From a virus, in the IMG/VR virus record IMGVR_UViG_3300044699_000069, positions 1 to 37,149 of that record: a DNA stretch of 37,149 bases. One strand, 5' to 3'. Positions 1 through 7,528 of this stretch are shown here, one piece after another. A program made the position numbers and the translations under genes. The notes under the pieces were generated by a model. It made no database searches. It was not told where the DNA came from and saw nothing but the letters and a program-made list of their open reading frames with translations. Numbering within the stretch: position 1 is the first letter of the stretch; each line of letters begins with the position of its first letter.

Positions 1-179
1 CGGCCGACCACGGCCCGGCGCCGGCCATCCAGCGCGTCTCGATGTCGAGGCCGACGAGCTGGGGGACGCCGGCCGGGAACGCGGCCTGGAACGCGGCGAG
101 CTGGGCACCGGTGAAGGCTGTCGAGCTCCGGGGCGTGGACCTTGATCCGGCGCCCACCCAGGAACGCATACGTGATCAT
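1..179 (-). CDS. DNA polymerase (family A type), N-terminal fragment
   Basis: Only the first ~60 codons are inside the window; the gene runs off the left end. The start is ATG at 179, overlapping the stop of the upstream zinc-ribbon gene (ATGA). The translation begins MITYAFLGGRRIKV and, after one apparent single-base loss near position 118, continues to GLDIETR. An Asp-x-Glu in this context is the Exo I motif of 3'-5' proofreading exonucleases, which sit at the N-terminus of many phage family A polymerases. It lies downstream of the primase-helicase, as expected for a replication operon. It could instead be a stand-alone 3'-5' exonuclease, because the polymerase domain is not in the window. 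Confidence 0.6.
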   Translation of the reverse strand, partial: MITYAFLGGRRIKVHAPELDSLHRCPARRVPGRVPGRRPPARRPRHRDALDGRRRAVVG

Positions 180-330
180 GAGACAGTCACTCTCCGTGAA
201 CCTCGGGCCGTGGCCGGGTGGCACGTCGGACAGGCGAACCAGTGACCATCCACCAGCACCTCGGGGCCCCGCACTGGGTGCAACGGGGGGCTTCCGTGGT
301 CGCTAACGCCTGAATCCTTTCAGGATAACA
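176..330 (-). CDS. Small zinc-ribbon protein
   Basis: A reading frame of about 50 codons ends in TGA at 176-178, overlapping the ATG of the downstream polymerase gene. It encodes two CxxC knuckles about 16 residues apart (RCTQCG and ACPTCH), followed by a short basic tail; this is a typical zinc ribbon. One single-base loss near 262 separates the two knuckles into different frames. No good start codon is visible, so the 5' end is approximate. Similar tiny zinc ribbons are common in actinophage replication regions and usually have unknown function. Translational coupling to the polymerase suggests co-expression. I cannot assign a specific role. Confidence 0.5.
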
Positions 331-351
331 GACTCCCGAGCGCTTGTAACT

Positions 352-532
352 GTGGCAGTTGTGGCAGTTCCGGCCCCTACTGTTACTCCGTGGGGGACGA
401 ATGGTTTTCGAGTTGAGTAACCGGCTCACTACTCTCCGTAGCAAGGAGTGCTTGCGCGTCTTGATCCACGGGTGAAAACTCCACGTCTCCGTAGGTAGTA
501 ACAGTAGGGTCCGGAACTGCCACAACTGCCAC
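352..532. repeat. 36-bp near-perfect inverted repeat with internal 9-bp tandem repeats
   Basis: The left arm (352-387) and right arm (497-532) are reverse complements at 35 of 36 positions; the single mismatch is in the GGCCCCT/GGACCCT region. Each arm carries two adjacent copies of GTGGCAGTT. The arms are 109 nt apart. The right arm lies inside the last ~45 codons of the primase-helicase gene, and the left arm contains its TAA stop (383-385) and the following untranslated bases. On the mRNA this would form a very long hairpin. Possible roles are a replication origin with iterons, a terminator or mRNA-stability element, or an inserted MITE-like element. Confidence 0.9.
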
Positions 533-2735
533 GCTTCCCATGATCGACTCGTACAGGTCGCGGACATTCCCCTCGTTCCAGGTGTTCTCCGGACGAATAC
601 GGACATTCCACCCTCTCTTACCGGTGCCCCCTTCCCTAACCTCCCGGGCTCCAGGCACCCGGCCAGCCGTCCGGCGAACGCTTTACGCCCGAGCTCGGCC
701 GCGCCCACCTCGGCCGCCCAGCGCTTGAACGCCGAGTAAAGCTCACTCACCGTAGCCCCCAGCCGGTCGCCCTCGGTGAGCTCGCACCGGTCGTCCACCC
801 ACTGGCGCACCCGGTCGCTCGCGCGCTCGAACAGCTCCACCACGCGGGGTCGGCAGCGAGCGCGCCACCCCTCGCGCGCCGCACCTGCCAGGCCGTCACC
901 AACCGCACCGCGATACCCGGCAGCTCGGCCCGGAGCTGGGACTCCAGCGAGGGTCCTCGTGGCCCTCGAACGAGCGGCCGAACAGCACCGGCACCATGCG
1001 CGCGACGTAGGCGCGGCTGTTCTCTCCGACGGCCGGCAGCTCGTTGGCCGAGAAGGCGAACAGCGCCCGGTTGCGGAACTCGAACTGGTGCCCGTACTTG
1101 CGGTTGGCCGTGATCACGTCCTCACCGGTGAGCCGCTTGAACAGCGACAGGTCCCGCACGTCGGCCGCCCGGACGTCCGCGTCCACGTTCAGCCGCTTCC
1201 CGTACAGGTTGGCCGCCGCGAAATGATCATCGGAGAGCTGGTGCAGGCTCACCCCGGCCACGAACTCGGGCCCCAGCAGGGCCTCCAGGAGCCGGAGAAA
1301 CGTCGACTTGCCCGAGCGCGCCGGGCCGAACAGGAACAGGGCCTTGGCCGGCGACGAGCTGGCGTCCAGGATCGCGCTCGCGGCCTCCAGCAGGATGTCG
1401 GCCTGGGCACCGGCCGAGCCCTCCAGCCACTCCTTGAACACCGGCGCCTCGGCGTCCGGCACCCAGTCCACCGTGAGCTGGTGCGTCGAGCGGTAGGCCG
1501 GGCTGTGCGCCAGCAACTCCCCGGTCTCCAGGTCCAGCATCCGTTGCGGAAGTTGACCAGCGGCCGGTCCGCGTACTCCGGCAGCCGCTCACCGAGCCGC
1601 GCGAGCTCGGCCACCAGGAACTCCTCCACGTTCGCCCGGCGCCCGGTGGTGTAGGCGTCGCCCAGCCGGTCGGAGATGGCCCCACGGACGGCCAACGGGT
1701 CGATCACGTAGACACCGTCCCGGTAGACGGCCACCGTGTCGTCGCGCGCCAGCACGGCGCTGTGCTCGTCCCTGATCGCGGCGGCCAGGTGCTCCACCAG
1801 GAGCGCGCCGTCCGCGTCGAACCAGGGCGACACCCCACCCTCCCGGTCGGCTTTCTTGGCCTCGGGGCGGCGCGCGTGCGGGCATCAGGGGCTTGTCCGA
1901 CGGCCTCATGGCCTCCGTGTCCGCAATCAGGCCCTCCAGGAGCCTGGTGCGGCGCTCAGAGGCCACCCCGCCCAGGACGTCGTCCAGCCCGGACTTGCCC
2001 CCGGCCGGGAGCCGGACGAACCGCACCTCCCGGGCCCCGTTCATCCGGAGCGCGGCGCCCAGCTTGTCCCGGCGTCGTAGACGGCCCGGTTGGTGCCGGC
2101 GTCCGCGTCGAGCACCACGAACACCCGGCGCCCGTCCACCACCTCCAGGTGCGCGCTCGGCACGCCGGCCGTCATCCAGCTCTGGCAGCCGGCGATGCCG
2201 TAGACGGCCCAGCCCTCGGGCGCGTACGCGGCTGCCGCGATGGCCTGGCACGTGCCCTCCACCAGCAGGACGTTGGTCACCGAGCTGTCCGGGCGCGCCG
2301 CGTGGAGCACCGAGCGCGCGCCCTTGGCGAACACGTACTTGGCGGTAACCCGTCGGCCGTCCTCGGTCTCGCGCACCACCGGGACGTCGGGCCGGAGCTG
2401 GAGCTCCACGGCGCCGTCCGGGCCGACGTACCGGAACAGGAGCCCGGGCAGGTAGCCGGCCTCTACCGTCCAGTAGTCGGGCGCGCCGCGGTGGCAGGTC
2501 ACTCGGGCCCTGGACCGACGTCACGCCGGCCAACCAGGCCGTCTCCTCACTGATCGCCCGAGCCGCGAGGAGGGCCCTCTGGGTGTCACTGAAGGATGTT
2601 GCTGTGGGCAGATCGTCAGTCAACGCGATACGCTCCGCTCGTCTCTCGGATTCCGGTCTAGGCCGGGTGTCGGTCCAGAGCACGCGACGCGCGGTCGCCC
2701 CGGGTACGCCGGGGAGGGGCCGCGCGTCGTGTCAT
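383..2735 (-). CDS. Primase-helicase: Toprim domain plus D5/SF3 helicase
   Basis: This ~780-aa replication protein is broken by at least six apparent single-base losses, but its domain order is clear. The Toprim-like part has VLLVEGTCQA and FVVLDADAG (the catalytic Glu and DxD). A D5-N-type region follows (around 1540-1830). The SF3 helicase has Walker A FGPARSGKSTF, the ITANRKYGHQFEF segment and FSANELP typical of D5-family helicases. The D5 C-terminal winged domain is VDDRCEL...SELYSAFKRW. The acidic tail ends at TAA 383-385 inside a long inverted repeat. I prefer ATG 2735, which overlaps the stop of the HTH gene (ATGA); GTG 2683 is an alternative without a clear ribosome site. Its role is priming and unwinding at the phage replication fork, next to the polymerase. 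Confidence 0.85.
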
Positions 2736-2947
2736 CTTCCGCCCGCTGGGCGCGGCTGTACAGCCGCTTGGACCTCCTCGCGGCAGAACCGGACCCAGTA
2801 GCCGGCCGGGCCCTTGGTGAACTTCTGGATCAGCTCGGCACTCGCCCAGCGTTCGATCGTCCGAGGCCCGACGTTGGCCAGGCCGGCGGCCTCGTCCTTG
2901 GTGATCAGACACCCGGACGCGCCCTCGGTGTGCTTGTGCTCGGTCAC
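2732..2947 (-). CDS. Small helix-turn-helix protein, excisionase/MerR-like
   Basis: An intact 71-aa frame starts at GTG 2947, which overlaps the TGA of the preceding gene. The central stretch LITKDEAAGLANVGPRTIER fits an excisionase-type winged HTH (HTH_17): a helix that chooses a site, 'xxxTIERW', then a wing with aromatic residues (GPAGYWVRF). Such proteins bind DNA either as recombination directionality factors or as small regulators. No integrase or attachment site is visible in this window, so a regulatory or replication-accessory role is as likely as excision. It is coupled to the primase gene downstream by an ATGA overlap. Confidence 0.7.
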   Translation of the reverse strand: MTEHKHTEGASGCLITKDEAAGLANVGPRTIERWASAELIQKFTKGPAGYWVRFCREEVQAAVQPRPAGGR

Positions 2948-3174
2948 GCGCTCCAGCCCTTCATCTGCACCAACCACGCCTTGAACGTGATCAGCGGGTG
3001 CTCCCGGACGTACTCCTCGTATTCGGTCGCCCAGCCGTTGGTGGCGGCCTCGGCCTGCTGGACGTCGTTCTCCCGTGCGGCCTGGTACTCGGTCACGAAC
3101 GATCGGTGACGGCAGGCCCGGTGACAGCCCGGCGCGTCGCCGCGCCGGGCCACCATCCCCTTGGTGCACGGCAT
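2944..3174 (-). CDS. Hypothetical 76-aa early protein
   Basis: An intact 76-aa frame starts at ATG 3174 in a TGATG overlap with the upstream gene and ends in a GTGA overlap with the HTH gene. The N-terminus is rich in Cys, His and Arg (PCTKGM...CHRACRHRSF), which could bind a metal ion. The middle is a charged, probably helical segment (EYQAARENDVQQAEAATNGW) and the C-terminus is hydrophobic and aromatic (ITFKAWLVQMKGW). I do not recognise a family. Tight coupling on both sides supports that it is a real gene of the leftward early operon. Confidence 0.6.
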   Translation of the reverse strand: MPCTKGMVARRGDAPGCHRACRHRSFVTEYQAARENDVQQAEAATNGWATEYEEYVREHPLITFKAWLVQMKGWSA

Positions 3175-3833
3175 CAGGCCCTCTTACCTCGTCGCCAGCC
3201 TCTCGGCCGCTTGTCGCTGTCCGGGCCCTTACCTCGGGGGCCGTCGTACTTCGGGGGCTCGGCCCCACCCTCACGCGCCGGACTCTTCCGGAACTGGTTG
3301 CGGCCCCTGCCACCCCTGCCCGTGGGGTTGCCGCTCTGGTCACCCCGGCGGCCCTCCTTGGGGTAGACCGGTTCGATCATGCCGGGCGCCGGAGCGCCCG
3401 TGCACAGCCGGTGGCCGCAGTTGATCAGGCACGAACAGAGGTTGACCGAGCCCGAGCCGGTACAGCGCCGGCACGTGGCCGAGCGCCCGGCACCGGCCGC
3501 TGGGTTCTGACCGAGCGCCGGGGGCTTGTCCGAGTCCCGACGGAATCGGCCGCCCCGGCGCGGCTTCTCCTCCCCGGTCACGCCGGCTCGTCCGGCGAAT
3601 CCAGCGCTCGGTCCTGGGGTTGATGTTGAACCCCGGACCCAGGGCGCCGTGACGCGGGTGACGTGGGGCACCCGTTGGCGTCGAACGGGCACCCGAACCC
3701 GGGACCGGTGCCCCAACGGATGGCCGGTCCAGCGAACCGCGCGGCCCACTCGGCCCGGGCCGTCTCCCGCTGGCGCTCCAGCTCCTCCTCGCGCGACCCG
3801 GTCCCTCCGCATCCTGTCCATGACTCTCGGCAT
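3174..3833 (-). CDS. Cys-rich early protein with C-terminal FRKSPAR tag
   Basis: This is the first gene of the leftward operon: ATG 3833 follows a GAGGAG ribosome site and lies ~40 nt downstream of the minus-strand -10 box. Several single-base losses disrupt it. The assembled product has a charged N-terminal helix (REEELERQRETARAEWAARF), a GFGCPFDANGCP segment, and a Cys cluster (TCRRCTGSG...NLCSCLINCGHRLC) that looks like a zinc-binding site. Near the end, at 3242-3300, it carries NQFRKSPAREGGAEPPKY, a near copy of the N-terminal tag in the two plus-strand proteins at 4745 and 5080. The C-terminus is very basic. Its function is unknown; nucleic-acid binding is plausible from the basic and Cys-rich composition. 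Confidence 0.55.
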   Translation of the reverse strand: MPRVMDRMRRDRVARGGAGAPAGDGPGRVGRAVRWTGHPLGHRSRVRVPVRRQRVPHVTRVTAPWVRGSTSTPGPSAGFAGRAGVTGEEKPRRGGRFRRDSDKPPALGQNPAAGAGRSATCRRCTGSGSVNLCSCLINCGHRLCTGAPAPGMIEPVYPKEGRRGDQSGNPTGRGGRGRNQFRKSPAREGGAEPPKYDGPRGKGPDSDKRPRGWRRGKRA

Positions 3834-3870
3834 GTCGTCTCCTCGGTGCTCGTGTCGGTCCGTCGGTGCC

Positions 3871-3900
3871 AGTATCGCATCCTGTCGCTAGCTTGCGCAA
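3871..3900 (-). promoter_or_regulatory. Leftward early promoter
   Basis: The minus strand reads TTGCGC (3900-3895), an 18-nt spacer, then GATACT (3876-3871). It points at the leftward replication operon, whose first ATG is at 3833. Its -35 box lies in the palindrome CTTGCGCAAG, shared with the rightward promoter. Confidence 0.5.
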
Positions 3901-3921
3901 GTCTACGCTAGTCGGTAGGGT
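3893..3921 (+). promoter_or_regulatory. Rightward early promoter
   Basis: TTGCGC (3893-3898), a 17-nt spacer and TAGGGT (3916-3921) fit a sigma-70-type promoter 40 nt upstream of the first rightward gene (ATG 3961, with AAGGAG upstream). The flanking CTAGC and GCTAG half-sites around CTTGCGCAAG suggest an operator that could control both directions. Confidence 0.55.
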
Positions 3922-3960
3922 GGTCCTCGGACCGACATCCGCACGACCAAGGAGACGACG

Positions 3961-4351
3961 ATGCCCGTCCTGAAGAACCCCCGGACCCTGCTCGTCAAGC
4001 ACACCCGCGACCTGAAGCGGCTTCCGAGAGCATCACCACCACCTGATGACGTGGTCACGCGTCGCGCACCGTCTGGGAAAGCGGGCACCACCCGTCGGCC
4101 GCGCCCGGCCAACGAGCACGTGGACCACCGGCCCGAGCTCTGGGTGACGCGCGCCGGCGAGCTGGTGGCCATGTCCAACGTCATCCAGGAGGCGGACCTG
4201 CTTGATCAGGTTCAAGATGGCCCAGCTCGGCCGCTGACGCCCGAGGCGTCGACATCGGCGCGCGGGAGGCCCTGAGCCGGCTCACCCCGGTGGAGGTCGC
4301 CACACTCCTGGCCCTGGAGGTCTGGGACGGCTCCCTCCCCAGGTGCCGTGA
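3961..4351 (+). CDS. Hypothetical first rightward early protein
   Basis: ATG 3961 follows AAGGAGACGACG and is the first start after the rightward promoter. The frame opens MPVLKNPRTLLVKHTRDLK, runs through LWVTRAGELVAMSNVIQEADLLDQV, and after a one-base loss near 4245 continues VDIGAREALSRLTPVEVATLLALEVWDG. The expected stop is TGA 4349-4351, overlapping the next start. The middle (4020-4130) has low-complexity basic sequence and may contain a further frame error. No family is recognised. The helical, Leu-rich C-terminus could mediate oligomerisation. Confidence 0.45.
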
Positions 4352-4739
4352 TGGTGTGGCCCGAGGCCATCGTGGCCGGCATCGGCGCCCTGGGTGCGAG
4401 CGCGGCCTACGTCGCGCACAAGGCGCGCAACTACACCGGGGGCTGGTCGGAGGGGGACATCAACCGGTTCAACGCCCGGAACGGTACCTACGACGCCGGC
4501 CTGGAATACCGACGAGTACAACCGGCGGCAAGCCACCCCCGCCGTTCCAGCCCCCGGCCGCGCCCCCGGCGTACTACTTCCTGCCCCAGAGCTCGGCCCC
4601 GACGACCGACTGGGCGACGTTCTACGAGGCCCAGGACGCCGCGCGCCGGGAGGGCACCTCGCGGTTCGGTGAGGGTGGCTGGCGAGAGAGCCCCGAGGAC
4701 ACCCAGCCTCCCCCGTACGACGGACCGACAGGACGGTAA
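4348..4739 (+). CDS. Hypothetical protein with N-terminal hydrophobic helix and Pro-rich tail
   Basis: The start is GTG 4348 or ATG 4351, overlapping the upstream stop. The N-terminus MMVWPEAIVAGIGALGASAA is a hydrophobic helix that may insert in the membrane. It is followed by GGWSEGDINRFNARNGTYDAGLEYR, then, after two apparent single-base losses (near 4508 and 4540), a Pro-rich region (FQPPAAPPAYYFLPQSS), an aromatic segment TTDWATFYEAQDAARREG and a C-terminal PPPYDGP. The stop is TAA 4737-4739. The related PPKYDGP string also occurs at the end of the Cys-rich minus-strand protein (3174-3833), hinting at a shared origin of these small early proteins. Function unknown. Confidence 0.5.
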
Positions 4740-4744
4740 CGGCC

Positions 4745-5083
4745 ATGATCAAGTTCAGGAAGAGTCCGGCGCGCAACGGTGGCGCCCAGCCCCCGAGCTG
4801 GCGCGAACAGCACGGCCGAAACCAGGTCCGTCGTGACGCCGATCGGCTGTGGGCGCGCATCACGAGCGGCCAGGAGGGCGACTGGCAACGCCCCGGCTGG
4901 ACCTTGCACCCGGGCTACACCTGGGAGGACTACGTCAGGGACGGCCAGCCGTCCCAGCGCCAAGTCCTGCGCCGGGTGGAGGCCCTGGACCTCCTGGTCT
5001 CCGAGGGCAAGCTGACCAAGATCACAGGCACCAACGGCATGGAGTACATGATCAACCGAGGCCCGGGAGGGTGGTTCAGGTGA
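4745..5083 (+). CDS. FRKSPAR-tag protein A with probable winged-helix C-terminus
   Basis: An intact 112-aa frame. The N-terminus (residues 3-18) is KFRKSPARNGGAQPPSW, nearly identical to the start of the next gene and to a stretch in the 3174-3833 protein. The middle is charged and aromatic (WARITSGQEGDWQRPGWTLH), and the C-terminal half (PSQRQVLRRVEALDLLVSEG then KLTKITGTNGMEYMIN) has the helix-turn-strand pattern of a winged helix-turn-helix. I infer DNA binding, perhaps as an early regulator. It begins five bases after the previous stop and overlaps the next gene by GTGA. This is one of the few undamaged genes in the left half, so its sequence is reliable. Confidence 0.65.
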   Translation: MIKFRKSPARNGGAQPPSWREQHGRNQVRRDADRLWARITSGQEGDWQRPGWTLHPGYTWEDYVRDGQPSQRQVLRRVEALDLLVSEGKLTKITGTNGMEYMINRGPGGWFR

Positions 5084-5442
5084 AGTTCCGCAAGAGCCCA
5101 GCACGCAACGGCGGCGCCAAGCCCCCGAGCTGGCGTCAGCGACGCCGGATGGAGCGCGAGGCCACGCGGGACCTCCAGGTGGCCACCGACTCCCTGTGGA
5201 TCTACACCAAGTTTCTCCGGGAGACTTCCAGCTCGGGTTCCGCCCGGCGACGGACCTGCGCCCGCGCGTCGTGACGCCGGCCGAGCTGGGCGCGCTGTTG
5301 ATCTCTCAGGGTGGAGCGCGGCTGGTCCGAGCGCCGAGTCCAGGAGGCACTGGAGCACGGCGTCCGGGACGGTTGGGTCCGGCGCGTCGCCACCACCGAC
5401 GGCCGGCGTGGCTACGCCGTCGTGCCCGAGCGGTTCCGGTAG
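5080..5442 (+). CDS. FRKSPAR-tag protein B, paralogue of the upstream gene
   Basis: GTG 5080 overlaps the TGA of the preceding gene. The N-terminus KFRKSPARNGGAKPPSW repeats the tag of its neighbour, followed by a basic helix (RQRRRMEREATRDLQVATDSLW). After two single-base losses (near 5222 and 5312) the C-terminus reads VTPAELGALL...GWSERRVQEALEHGVRDGW and RRVATTDGRRGYAVVPERF, a convincing winged-helix pattern with helix-turn-helix plus wing. The stop is TAG 5440-5442, inside the promoter of the helicase gene. The gene pair looks like an old tandem duplication. DNA binding is inferred; no specific family is recognised. Confidence 0.6.
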
Positions 5443-5462
5443 AACCTGAAAGCTGTTAAGGT
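5433..5462 (+). promoter_or_regulatory. Promoter for leaderless helicase mRNA
   Basis: TAAGGT at 5457-5462 is preceded by the shared motif CTGAA-N4-GTTAAG and lies exactly 6 nt before the ATG at 5469, so transcription would begin at about the start codon. The -35 (near 5433-5439, TTCCGG) is weak compared with the other copies. Confidence 0.5.
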
Positions 5463-5468
5463 GACCTC

Positions 5469-7184
5469 ATGACGACGAACCCGAGACACCCTGAGCTGGA
5501 ACTCCGGCCCTACCAGCACCAGGCCATCAGCGCCCTGGACGCGGCCTGGGCCGGCGTCCGGCGTCCGAGCGCCGGGCCACGCTCCCACGAGGCCGTCAAC
5601 CGGCCGGCGTGCGTCCTGCCGACCGGTAGCGGTAAGACCGTGATCTTCAGCCGGCTCGGGGCCCGGGCGCACGCGGCCGGCGGCCGAGCGCTGTTCCTGG
5701 TCCACCGGGACGAGCTGGTCACCCAGACCGTGGCCAAGCTGAAGATGTCGGCGCCGGGGGCCTGGATCGGCGCCGTCAAGGCCGAGCAGAACGAGGTGGA
5801 CGCGGACCTCGTGGTGGCCAGCGTCCAGACCTTGGCGCGCGAGTCCAGGCGAGCCATGATCTCCCAGCGCGGCCTGATGCTCGGCGTGGCCGACGAGGCC
5901 CACCACGCGGCGTCTCCGAGCTGGATGACCACCATGGCGCACTTCGGCGCCTACCGGCCGATGGACCACCCCGGCCGCGTCCCGTGGGCGGGCTTCACGG
6001 CCACCATGGCGCGCGAGGACCGGCGCGGCCTGGGCGACGTGTGGGAGGAGATCGCGTTCAGTCGGTCCATCGGCCAGATGGTGGCGGACGGCTACCTGGT
6101 CAAGCCCGTCGGCCGACGTGTCCAGGTGGAGGACTTGAACCTGGCCAAGGTGCGGGCGAGTCGGGGGGACCTCCAGGCCAACGACCTGGGGGACGCGCTG
6201 ATGGACGCCGGAGCGCCCGGCGCGGCGGCGCGCGCCGTCCTGGAGCACGCCAAGGACCGCCACACGGCAGCGTTCTGGCCGACGGTCGCCACGGCCGAGG
6301 CTTTCGTGGACGAGTGCAAGGCCCTGGGTTTGACAGCCGAGCTGATCGTGGGCACGACCAAGACCGAGGACCGGCGCGCGGCGTACGAGCGGTTCCGCAC
6401 CGGCGAGACGTCGGTCTTGTCGACGCCATGGTGCTCACCGAGGGCTGGGACGCGCCGTGGTGCGATTGCATCCTGATCGGTCGTCCGACCCAGTCGCGCT
6501 CGCTGTTCATCCAGATGATCGGCCGAGGTCTGCGGCCCTGGACGCCGGCCGGCAAGACCGATTGCCTGGTCCTGGACCTCATGGGCGCGAGCGAGCGCAA
6601 CGGGCTGGCCACGCTGGCCGAGCTGGACCTGACGCCGGACGACGAGGACAAGCCCGAGCGCAAGACCAAGCCCAACGACGTGGACGAGGAGCTACTGGAC
6701 GAGCTGGACGAGGACGGCGCGCTCTGGGAGGAGCCCACCGGCCCCCCTGGTGGCGCGCGACGTCGACCTGTTCGCGGACTCCCCGAGCCTGTGGCTCCAG
6801 ACCGAGGACCGGGGCTGGTGGTTCATCCCTCACCGACGGCGCCGTCTACTTCCTCTACCCCCAGAGCACCGGCATGTTCGCGCTCGGCCGCGCCCAGACC
6901 GGCAACGTCCGCAAGGTGGAGCGGCTGGAGAAGGACATGAGCCTGGAGTACGCCATGGCCTGGGCCGAGACCTACGCGCGGAGGAGGACAGCCCGTTCGG
7001 CACCATCAGCCGGAGGACGGCCAAGTGGCGGCAGGGCCGCGCCGCGCCGACGCGCCAGCAGGTCACCATGGCCAAGTTCCACGGCGTCCCCGAGGAGCTG
7101 ATTCTGGCGTGCCAGACCAAGCGCGAGCTGGCCGACTTGATCAGCGTCCGGATGGCCACCAAGGTCTTGGCCAAGGTGTCTTGA
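5469..7184 (+). CDS. SF2 DEAD/DEAH-type DNA helicase
   Basis: This ~570-aa ATP-dependent helicase shows motif [10 protein letters not shown], motif II VADEAHH, motif III AGFTATM, the C-terminal RecA lobe with [14 protein letters not shown] (after restoring one G at ~6420), and motif [11 protein letters not shown]. An N-terminal [12 protein letters not shown] is the Q-like motif of type III restriction/RecG-like helicases. After the helicase core come an acidic linker ([18 protein letters not shown]) and a C-terminal domain. About four single-base losses interrupt it (near 6420, 6745, 6827, 6985). There is no ribosome site; the -10 box is 6 nt from the ATG, so the mRNA is probably leaderless. 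Likely role: unwinding in phage replication or recombination, together with the downstream nuclease. Confidence 0.85.
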
Positions 7185-7209
7185 CCTGGGTTCTGAATGC
7201 TGTTAAGGT
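7181..7209 (+). promoter_or_regulatory. Promoter for the nuclease block
   Basis: TTGACC (7181-7186), a 17-nt spacer and TAAGGT (7204-7209), with the shared CTGAA-N4-GTTAAG motif in the spacer and -10. It overlaps the end of the helicase gene. The next start (ATG 7256) has a strong AAAGGAGG site, so this transcript has a ~40-nt leader. Confidence 0.65.
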
Positions 7210-7255
7210 TCAGGTGTTCGGCCGGATGGTCCGGCTGAGCAGAAAGGAGGCCATC

Positions 7256-7515
7256 ATGGCCACCTCCCTCTCCACCCAGCAGGCCGTCAACGCGGCGCGT
7301 AACGCGCTGTTCGCGGCCGAGGCTCGCGGGGACGTCGTCCCCGAGTCCTGCCTGGGACGAGGTGGCCGACGCTCAGCGCGCGCTGGACGATGTGGTCTTC
7401 CTGCCGTCCGGTCTGATCCGGGGCCTGTACCTCCTGGATGGCCCGCCCGGCCTCGCGGACGCCGGCCGGGCCACTCGGTGCGTAAGATGTTCAGCAACGG
7501 ACCGACACCACCTGA
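7256..7515 (+). CDS. Hypothetical ~85-aa protein
   Basis: ATG 7256 follows AAAGGAGG at ideal spacing and is the first start after the 7181 promoter. The product begins MATSLSTQQAVNAARNALFA, then after a base loss near 7349 continues SWDEVADAQRALDDVVFLPS, GLIRGLYLLDG and RATRCVRCSATDRHHL. The final CVRC with following His residues could bind zinc. The exact stop is uncertain because of frame errors: candidates are TAA 7483-7485 and TGA 7513-7515. No family is recognised. Predominantly helical. Confidence 0.5.
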
Positions 7516-7528
7516 GAGAGACCCCACC

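Noticed and set aside
313-328. CCTGAATCCTTTCAGG short inverted repeat upstream of the zinc-ribbon gene
   Set aside because: The stem is only 6 bp; CTGAA here lacks the GTTAAG partner of the promoter motif, so I do not call a regulatory site.
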